This document shows, piece after piece, positions 9,201-11,035 of a DNA stretch of 11,035 nt. Made by a program: the position numbers and the translations under genes. Source of the stretch: Ectocarpus siliculosus (lineage: Eukaryota > Sar > Phaeophyceae > Ectocarpales > Ectocarpaceae). The notes beneath the pieces were generated by a model. It saw only the letters and a program-made list of their open reading frames with translations. It did no database searches and was not told the origin of the DNA. The DNA lies in NCBI GenBank assembly GCA_000310025.1, contig FN649758.1, positions 3,088,671-3,099,705 on the forward strand. Reading direction: 5' to 3'. Positions within the stretch are counted from its first letter, which is position 1. Each line of letters starts with the position of its first letter.

Positions 9201-10902
9201 TTACCCGACGAAGGCGCCGTACGACCCGCGTGACCTGTGCCGCGGAAAGGTGTGTACCGTGGTATATTCATGGCACGGTACATGCCATGCTGTTGGGTGG
9301 ATTTTGAGCTGCTTTTGCTGTTCGGGTTGGGTCACACGTTGTTGCGTGGCTTCTTATTTTTTGGGGCTTTTCTTCTCCCTTTGGGGTGTTTTAGGCGCGG
9401 TACCAACACTGCTCTGTGCACTTCTAGCGTTCCATGTACCTTTTTCAGGTTGGCAGCGAGCTCGTGTTGGTCAATTCCATGGATACCGATCGTTGTGCAC
9501 TCGTCTGTTGTTGTAAATTTTTCATGTTAGCAACGACGTTGGCAGCGACACTCGTGTTAATCAAATACCATGGCACCTATCGCTGTGTGCTTTGGCCTGT
9601 TGTTGTACCTTTTGGCAGCGACGCTCTTGTTACATGGGTACCTATCGCTGTGTGCAATTTTCTTCTGTACCTCTTTTATCAGGTAGGCAGCGACGCTCTT
9701 CTTACACATTGAAATATCGTGTTAGCTACCGCCGTTTCCTCTCCTTTTTTCAGGTTAGCAACGACGGTTCCATGGGTACGTACCATTTTTTGTGCTCGTG
9801 TTAACTCGTCCATGATACCCACCGCCGTTTGCTCTTTCTTTTAACCTTTTCCAGGTCGGTAGCGACGGTTCTAGCTGGGTGCCCGGGTTCTTCGACCGCG
9901 GTTCCTACCAGGAGTACCTGAGCGGGTGGGGCAAGTCCGTCGTCGTGGGGAGGGCGAGGATTGGCGGTATCCCCATGGGCGTGATCAACGTCGAGACACG
10001 CCTCAGCGAGCAGGTGCCAATAACCCACACTAACTATTATATATATACACCTGTTTTTATCCAGTGTACCGTTTGCAAGGCGTGCCTCCGGAGCGGGTAC
10101 ACCAAAGCATGGTAGTAGCAGCGTCAAGGTGTGCTGACAAGTATATCCGGTACCGTTTGAAGGGCGCGCCTCCGGAGTGGGTTGACCAGAGCATAGTATG
10201 TAGTAGCGTCATCTCGGTGTGATGCAAGATGACAGTAAAGCATGTGCTGGTGCGAATCAGCTGACAGCTGCAGTGTCACGGTTCCCAAGATCTATTATAA
10301 CAGCTGACACAGCTCACGTGTTCTTGACTCGAACAGCCCAGCAAACCTCACCGAACCAAAAAGAAGAGTCTACAAATCTTTATTCAGCTTATTGTGCGTT
10401 TTTTTGTGTGCCGAAACGACGATCGTCGTCCACGTTCAAGGCGGAGTTCAAGAGAACTACCTTGCTGTACGTTGTAGGCACGCCTGTGGTCTTCTGTTGT
10501 TGATGTCATTCTGTTGTGTTTGCTGCCATTCTCTGTATTGTCGCCCACCTTTTCCCCGATGTTTCCGAGTGTACTTACGGCATATTGCGCCGCCCCCGCC
10601 CCCCTCACACCATTCGAGGTCATCTTGGAAGGTTCTCCCGAAAGATAAGGTTTTGCTGCTGATTTGTTGCTGTATCGCCTCGAGGAATGAAAATACTGAA
10701 TCCCCTTCTCGTGCCTCTCGCCTTTCGCTCCACATGACCCCTTTCGATTCCCTCACCACATTTCGCCCCACGTCTCCCATTTTCGCTGCGGCCATGGTGC
10801 TGCCGTTGCTGGTGCTGCTTGCTCGTTCGCCTGATGCAGATCATCCCCGCCGACCCTGCCAACCCCGACTCGAGAGAGGTTATCCAGGCCCAAGCCGGAC
10901 AG
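137..10902 (+). CDS. Homomeric acetyl-CoA carboxylase, internal part of a split gene (14 exons; both ends missing)
   Basis: ACC makes malonyl-CoA from acetyl-CoA and bicarbonate using ATP and biotin, the committed step of fatty acid synthesis. Joining the fourteen exons listed separately gives 615 residues without a stop. Residues 1 to about 230 match the end of the central domain. Residues 232 to 615 match the N-terminal part of the carboxyltransferase domain, which moves the carboxyl group from biotin to acetyl-CoA. Diagnostic motifs, in order, are [27 protein letters not shown] (320-327), GVENLRGSG (394-402), [19 protein letters not shown] (422-440), [23 protein letters not shown] and IPADPAN. 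Their order and spacing follow yeast, human and plant homomeric ACC. The biotin carboxylase domain, the biotinyl Met-Lys-Met site and the C-terminal half of CT lie outside the window. The sequence does not show whether this is the plastid or the cytosolic isoform. Family assignment is near certain; exact junctions rest on GT-AG sites and homology from memory. Confidence 0.95.
468..747. repeat. 83-bp tandem repeat in intron 1, two near-identical plus two decayed copies
   Basis: GCCTTTGTCATGGTCG recurs at 531, 614 and 697, an exact 83-bp period. Copies at 550-632 and 633-715 are almost identical. The copy at ~468-549 is diverged, and a partial, decayed copy starts at 715. Confidence 0.92.
910..925 (+). 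repeat. Decoy copy of the exon 2 acceptor and exon start
   Basis: The 16-mer CAGGCTCTGCTGATGG is identical to 1286-1301, which spans the true acceptor and the first 13 bases of exon 2. CGTCGAC also precedes both copies (904-910 and 1265-1271). Splicing here would read ALLMGLFQ and stop near 1140. Confidence 0.85.
1289..1531 (+). CDS. ACC exon 2: central domain, AMDELE helix
   Basis: Residues 39-119 (81 codons), beginning [13 protein letters not shown] and ending [19 protein letters not shown] and [16 protein letters not shown] correspond to the LLLEAMDELE and RLWKLRVLQAELKI stretches of animal ACC, so they belong to the central scaffold domain that joins the carrier and CT domains. The acceptor is CGCAG at 1284-1288. 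The donor is GGG|GTGAGT at 1531/1532. Both are phase 0. A decoy copy of the acceptor and first 13 exon bases lies upstream at 910-925. Confidence 0.92.
1532..2409 (+). other. Intron 2 (878 bp): short hairpins, no coding match
   Basis: Donor GTGAGT, acceptor CTGAAG. It contains a strong hairpin at 1723-1758 and short stems in 1915-2010 (for example GGGAG/CTCCC near 1985-2000). The CT-rich stretch 2360-2394 is the likely polypyrimidine tract. Otherwise it looks like non-repetitive intron sequence that I do not recognise. Confidence 0.8.
1723..1758. repeat. Hairpin in intron 2
   Basis: GATGAT-CA-TCGGCACG (1723-1738) pairs with CGTGCCGAATCATC (1745-1758) around the loop AATGTA: 14 pairs with a two-base bulge. 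Function unknown. Confidence 0.75.
2410..2583 (+). CDS. ACC exon 3: end of central domain, linker to CT
   Basis: Residues 120-177 (58 codons), from [14 protein letters not shown] to [15 protein letters not shown] aligns with the KAIPIRL segment of animal ACC, and the end leads into the segment before the CT domain. The donor CAG|GTCAGT at 2583/2584 is clear. The acceptor chosen is CTGAAG at 2404-2409, an AAG rather than CAG site, because it joins exon 2 in phase 0 and starts at the homologous lysine. An earlier in-frame AAG at 2344-2346 would add 21 hydrophobic residues with no family match. Confidence 0.8.
2584..3101 (+). other. Intron 3 (518 bp): T tracts and a G13 run
   Basis: Donor GTCAGT, acceptor CACAG, phase 0. 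It has T-rich stretches after the donor (2610-2665), a G13 run at 2948-2960 and a CTG-rich stretch before the acceptor (3060-3080). I see nothing else in it. Confidence 0.85.
3102..3176 (+). CDS. ACC exon 4: entry into the CT domain (GTTYAPDF)
   Basis: Residues 178-202 (25 codons): [20 protein letters not shown] followed by MEVGL. The GTTY motif followed by Asp-Phe matches LGTTYVYDFPEL in yeast, which marks the start of the carboxyltransferase region. The acceptor is GGCACAG at 3095-3101 after a CT-rich tract. The donor is CTG|GTGAGT at 3176/3177. Both are phase 0. Confidence 0.9.
3177..3496 (+). other. Intron 4 (320 bp) with a competing acceptor and a G9C13 hairpin
   Basis: Donor GTGAGT, acceptor CCCCCAG at 3490-3496. 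An alternative acceptor CCTCTGCAG|ATC ends at 3408 and has a better pyrimidine tract. Between the two is G9 (3443-3451) directly followed by C13 (3452-3464), a perfect self-complementary stretch. Confidence 0.8.
3443..3464. repeat. G9C13 self-complementary tract before exon 5
   Basis: Nine G followed at once by thirteen C lie between two candidate acceptors. In RNA this could fold into a tight stem. Run lengths may be unreliable. Confidence 0.75.
3497..3583 (+). CDS. ACC exon 5: short linker before the CT core
   Basis: Residues 203-231 (29 codons), [16 protein letters not shown] to YTSMPGQ. It continues VGL|IGMWSEF, the counterpart of the FRQSLIKLW helix in animals. The remainder is an Ala/Gly/Ser-rich variable loop. 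The acceptor is ACCCCCAG at 3489-3496, preceded by a G9C13 tract. The donor is CAG|GTGAGA at 3583/3584. No long open frame contains this exon, so it is easy to miss; the case rests on in-phase junctions and the join to exon 6. A stronger-looking acceptor at 3406-3408 breaks the frame. Confidence 0.8.
3584..3965 (+). other. Intron 5 (382 bp), mostly (CT)n/(CCCTGT)n polypyrimidine
   Basis: Donor GTGAGA, acceptor TCACAG. Positions ~3659-3895 are almost entirely pyrimidine with occasional G: CTCTCT runs, three GTCCCT units at ~3717-3735 and a C tract near 3847-3860. Open frames here are low-complexity artefacts. Confidence 0.88.
3966..4160 (+). CDS. ACC exon 6: CT core, [18 protein letters not shown]
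   Basis: Residues 232-296 (65 codons), [10 protein letters not shown] to [26 protein letters not shown] and GSFG are textbook CT-domain sequence (human SPEYPEGRDIIVIGNDITY), from the crotonase-fold N subdomain of CT. The acceptor is ATCACAG at 3959-3965. The donor GAG|GTGTGT at 4160/4161 is followed almost at once by an array of acceptor-like repeats. Both junctions are phase 0. Confidence 0.96.
4161..4914 (+). other. Intron 6 (754 bp): acceptor-like tandem array, then AT-rich tail
   Basis: Donor GTGTGT, acceptor TGCAG. The CCCTTTAG/T-tract array occupies 4190-4316. Positions 4320-4780 are unrecognised sequence with no coding match. An AT-rich stretch (4795-4870, TTTATTTA-like units) precedes GTGT repeats and the acceptor. 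Confidence 0.88.
4190..4316 (+). repeat. Array of five T-tract/CCCTTTAG units in intron 6
   Basis: Units of a long T run, optional CTT, then CCCTTTAG(G/C)A. Their AG dinucleotides end at 4213, 4235, 4254, 4278 and 4304, giving spacings of 22, 19, 24 and 26 bp. Each unit looks like a polypyrimidine tract plus a TAG acceptor, beginning ~30 bp after the 5' splice site. Confidence 0.9.
4915..5034 (+). CDS. ACC exon 7: CT core with NSGARIGL
   Basis: Residues 297-336 (40 codons), [19 protein letters not shown] to [22 protein letters not shown] corresponds to [15 protein letters not shown] in animals, a strand-turn-helix near the CoA pocket of the N subdomain. The acceptor is GTGCAG at 4909-4914. 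The donor is AAG|GTAATT at 5034/5035. Both junctions are phase 0. Confidence 0.96.
5035..5582 (+). other. Intron 7 (548 bp) with an imperfect internal triplication
   Basis: Donor GTAATT, acceptor GAACAG. The phrase CTTGCTGTTTCGTGT recurs at 5061-5075, in altered form at 5170-5185, and at 5243-5257. CTCCAACCC recurs once after each of the first two (5111 and 5218). The remainder (5290-5580) shows no coding match. Confidence 0.82.
5059..5257. repeat. Imperfect triplicate in intron 7
   Basis: CTCTTGCTGTTTCGTGT at 5059-5075 and 5241-5257, with a diverged middle copy around 5170-5185. The first two copies are each followed by GGGAG and CTCCAACCC at similar spacing. Confidence 0.6.
5583..5738 (+). 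CDS. ACC exon 8: CT core, VAWNDESNP to DIIGQ
   Basis: Residues 337-388 (52 codons). [18 protein letters not shown] matches VAWNDAANPDKGFQYLYL of yeast. YALTDIIGQ matches the conserved (D/T)IIG that precedes the catalytic segment. Between them is an acidic variable stretch. The acceptor is GAACAG at 5577-5582. The donor is CAG|GTGCGT at 5738/5739. Both junctions are phase 0. The exon itself begins GTG, so the site is AG|GT on both sides of the intron. Confidence 0.95.
5739..6218 (+). other. Intron 8 (480 bp), ordinary
   Basis: Donor GTGCGT, acceptor TCGAAG. A short (TTA)n run lies at ~6046-6058. I see no coding match or larger structure. Confidence 0.85.
6219..6379 (+). CDS. ACC exon 9: CT active-site segment [16 protein letters not shown]
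   Basis: Residues 389-441 plus two bases of codon 442. [13 protein letters not shown] and [20 protein letters not shown] form the best conserved part of CT. Arg423 (codon 6321-6323) and the following Gly align with yeast Arg1731 and Gly1734, which line the active site. Leu397 (6243-6245) lies where sensitive grasses carry Ile1781. The acceptor is TCGAAG at 6213-6218 (AAG, not CAG). The donor is ATGAG|GTGTGT at 6379/6380, leaving AG to join G of exon 10: the only phase 2 junction here. Confidence 0.94.
6380..6776 (+). other. Intron 9 (397 bp), purine-rich (GA)n/(GACA)n then T-rich
   Basis: The only phase 2 intron. Donor GTGTGT, acceptor TTTTTGCAG. Positions 6386-6595 are GAGAGA, GACAGACA, GACCGACC and CACACA repeats. 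A long T tract (6720-6772) precedes the acceptor. A reverse-strand frame across this region is a repeat artefact. Confidence 0.88.
6386..6595. repeat. Compound (GA)n/(GACA)n/(CA)n purine-rich microsatellite
   Basis: GAGAGA, GACAGACAGACA, GACCGACCGAC, CACACACA and a GA run at ~6502-6525 make up most of the first 200 bp of intron 9. Confidence 0.92.
6777..6870 (+). CDS. ACC exon 10: [22 protein letters not shown]
   Basis: Completes Arg442 and encodes residues 443-473, [15 protein letters not shown] to DQLGGPQ. The wording [17 protein letters not shown] is closer to plant homomeric ACC than to animal or fungal ones (ILTGAGALNK, ILTGAPAINK), by memory comparison. The acceptor is TTTTTGCAG at 6768-6776 after a long T tract. 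The donor is CAG|GTGAGA at 6870/6871, phase 0. Confidence 0.95.
6871..7451 (+). other. Intron 10 (581 bp)
   Basis: Donor GTGAGA, acceptor GACGCAG. It contains a repeated GAATAGCGCCG (~7157 and ~7176), a small CCTGCC/GGCAGG hairpin at ~7199-7216, a (TG)n run at ~7279-7297 and a T tract at ~7414-7431. No coding match. Confidence 0.83.
7452..7598 (+). CDS. ACC exon 11: [14 protein letters not shown] to DPVERE
   Basis: Residues 474-522 (49 codons). [12 protein letters not shown] matches IMYNNGVSHLTA of yeast. [15 protein letters not shown] matches the AGVEKIVEWMSYVP helix. The remainder leads out to TDPVERE. The acceptor is GACGCAG at 7445-7451. The donor is GAG|GTGGGT at 7598/7599. Both are phase 0. 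The last ~30 bases and the donor are duplicated 169 bp downstream inside intron 11. Confidence 0.94.
7567..7855 (+). repeat. Tandem duplication of the exon 11 end and its donor
   Basis: CCGTCACTGACCCCGTCGAG followed by CGCGAG|GTGGGTG (junction 7598/7599) recurs as CCGTGACTGACCCCCGTCGA followed by GCATGAG|GTGGGTG (7767/7768), 169 bp downstream. Similarity continues for ~90 bp into the intron (CTACCTA, CTCCGTGGTTG, GGTGCT.GGGTT). The copy has an extra C, so its frame is shifted. Confidence 0.88.
7599..9192 (+). other. Intron 11 (1594 bp): duplicated exon end, fold-back element, unknown sequence
   Basis: The longest intron. Donor GTGGGT, acceptor GTGTCAG. It holds a tandem copy of the exon 11 end (~7735-7850), a fold-back element (7871-8056), a G15 run (8646-8660) and short direct repeats near 8670 and 9010. 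Positions 8060-9190 otherwise show no coding match on either strand. Confidence 0.85.
7871..8056. repeat. Fold-back (inverted repeat) element in intron 11, arms ~82 bp
   Basis: The left arm 7875-7957 is the reverse complement of the right arm 7970-8050: by eye about 71 of 81 aligned bases plus a two-base gap. The inner stem TTCCGGGTCACT/AGTGACCCGGAA is perfect around a 12-base loop (7958-7969). A third partial copy of the arm end (GCGGTAAGACGGGCAGGCAG, 7851-7870) abuts the left side and makes a nested palindrome at 7865-7879. It has no coding capacity. It resembles a MITE-like or foldback element, and if transcribed would form a long hairpin in the pre-mRNA. Confidence 0.9.
9193..9249 (+). 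CDS. ACC exon 12: CT micro-segment [19 protein letters not shown]
   Basis: Residues 523-541 (19 codons, 57 nt). It matches the EFVPTKTPYDPRWMLAGR region of animal ACC. It is the shortest exon here and follows the longest intron. The acceptor is GTGTCAG at 9186-9192. The donor is AAG|GTGTGT at 9249/9250. Both are phase 0. Its end falls where ACCs differ in loop length, and the next intron carries repeated copies of the following acceptor. Confidence 0.92.
9250..9854 (+). other. Intron 12 (605 bp), largely a tandem array of acceptor plus exon 13 start
   Basis: Donor GTGTGT, acceptor TTCCAG. The first ~190 bp are T/G-rich and unremarkable, apart from a small palindrome around 9272-9293. From ~9400 to the true acceptor the intron is a degenerate repeat array, described separately. 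Confidence 0.88.
9398..9876 (+). repeat. Degenerate tandem array of (T)n-CAG-GTnGGCAGCGAC units in intron 12
   Basis: The true acceptor and exon start, TTTTCCAG|GTCGGTAGCGAC (9847 on), is preceded by related units. These are TTTTTCAG|GTTGGCAGCGAG (9441), TTTTTCATGTTAGCAACGAC (9518), GTTGGCAGCGACAC (9538), TTTTGGCAGCGACGC (9611), TTTTATCAG|GTAGGCAGCGAC (9674) and TTTTTTCAG|GTTAGCAACGAC (9745). Most are followed by a second shared phrase like CCATGGNACCNATCGCTGTG. Spacings are about 60 to 100 bp. Confidence 0.9.
9855..10013 (+). CDS. ACC exon 13: [13 protein letters not shown] and [15 protein letters not shown]
   Basis: Residues 542-594 (53 codons), starting [40 protein letters not shown] and VETRLSEQ match the start of the second (C) subdomain of CT (yeast GWAKGVVVGRARLGGIPLGV). 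Arg574 aligns with yeast Arg1954, reported to contact substrate. Trp566 sits where grass ACC has Trp2027 (numbering from memory). The acceptor is TTTTCCAG at 9847-9854, the last and only in-frame member of a series of similar sites. The donor CAG|GTGCCA at 10013/10014 is weak. Both junctions are phase 0. Confidence 0.95.
10058..10229 (+). repeat. Two-copy 84-bp tandem repeat in intron 13
   Basis: TACCGTTTGCAAGGCGTGCC at 10067 recurs as TACCGTTTGAAGGGCGCGCC at 10151. GCCTCCGGAG, CCA.AGCAT, GTAGTAG and GTGTGCTGACAAG/GTGTGATGCAAG follow in the same order. The copies are diverged. Confidence 0.85.
10416..10429. repeat. 14-bp perfect palindrome
   Basis: ACGACGATCGTCGT equals its own reverse complement. 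It lies in intron 13; no function is inferred. Confidence 0.6.
10840..10902 (+). CDS. ACC exon 14: [23 protein letters not shown]; last exon in window
   Basis: Residues 595-615 (21 codons). [10 protein letters not shown] is nearly identical across ACCs (yeast [10 protein letters not shown]) and AGQ precedes the conserved VWFPDSA, which must lie in the next exon. The acceptor is GATGCAG at 10833-10839. The donor is CAG|GTAGGC at 10902/10903. Both are phase 0. The gene continues beyond the window. Confidence 0.93.
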
Positions 10903-10970
10903 GTAGGCCTATTAGGGCGTACCACCGGTGACCCCCCCCCCCCCCCCCCCCCCCCATTATCCCTTTTATG
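10903..10970 (+). other. Start of the next intron with a C24 homopolymer
   Basis: Follows the exon 14 donor GTAGGC. It contains 24 consecutive C residues at 10932-10955, after which the sequence quality appears to collapse. The true intron continues outside the window. Confidence 0.7.
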
Positions 10971-11035
10971 ATTCACTGGCCGTCTTTTTACAACTTTTCC
11001 CTTGGGGGCCCCCCCCGGGTTTCCCCCCCCCGGGC
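10971..11035 (+). other. Probable cloning vector (lacZ-alpha) and low-quality base calls
   Basis: Positions 10971-10984 read ATTCACTGGCCGTC, followed after one base by TTTTACAAC. This is the familiar pUC/BAC lacZ-alpha sequence next to the cloning site, with a single mismatch (T for G) over about 24 bases. The following bases (merged runs of T, C and G) look like a degraded version of the vector continuation. This is not algal sequence. Confidence 0.75.

Larger units (their letters stand above)
10014..10839 (+). other. Intron 13 (826 bp) with an 84-bp tandem duplication
   Basis: Donor GTGCCA (weak), acceptor GATGCAG. It carries a two-copy direct repeat (10058-10229), a CAGCTGACA motif twice (10259 and 10301) and a 14-bp palindrome at 10416-10429. 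The C/T-rich 3' third includes a C tract at ~10590. No coding match. Confidence 0.84.

Noticed and set aside
9434-9712. 92-residue open frame as an extra ACC exon
   Set aside because: It is the repeat array of intron 12 in a frame that stops before exon 13 and is absent from other ACC proteins; kept only as a possible poison splice product.

Overview
The window is an internal piece of a nuclear eukaryotic gene on the + strand. It encodes a large, single-chain (homomeric) acetyl-CoA carboxylase (ACC). I can place fourteen exons by spliced reading and family signatures. Joined, they give 1845 nt, an uninterrupted frame of 615 residues. These cover the end of the ACC central domain (exons 1 to about 5) and roughly the first half of the carboxyltransferase (CT) domain (exons 6 to 14). 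The biotin carboxylase and biotin carrier domains lie off the 5' side, and the rest of CT lies off the 3' side. I find no second gene on either strand.

Organism (inference): a stramenopile alga, most likely a brown alga such as an Ectocarpus relative. The grounds are a GC-rich coding sequence cut by many introns of about 0.3 to 1.6 kb, introns full of poly-C/G, poly-T, (CT)n and (GA)n tracts, and a protein resembling both plant and fungal homomeric ACC. The last ~65 bases look like cloning vector (lacZ-alpha) plus poor base calls, so this is probably the end of a Sanger contig.

Layout: partial intron 1-136; exons 137-250, 1289-1531, 2410-2583, 3102-3176, 3497-3583, 3966-4160, 4915-5034, 5583-5738, 6219-6379, 6777-6870, 7452-7598, 9193-9249, 9855-10013 and 10840-10902; then a partial intron and vector. 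All introns are GT-AG. Every junction is phase 0 except exon 9/10, which is phase 2.

The unexpected part is in the introns. Several carry extra copies of this gene's own splice junctions. Intron 1 has a decoy of the exon 2 acceptor. Intron 6 has five tandem acceptor-like CCCTTTAG units just after its donor. Intron 11 has a tandem copy of the exon 11 end with its donor. Intron 12 has a degenerate tandem array that repeats the exon 13 acceptor and exon start several times. Intron 4 has a competing acceptor beside a G9C13 hairpin. Intron 11 also holds a ~186 bp fold-back element. Together these suggest intron growth or gain by local duplication of AG|GT-bearing segments, and a gene full of possible poison splice choices.
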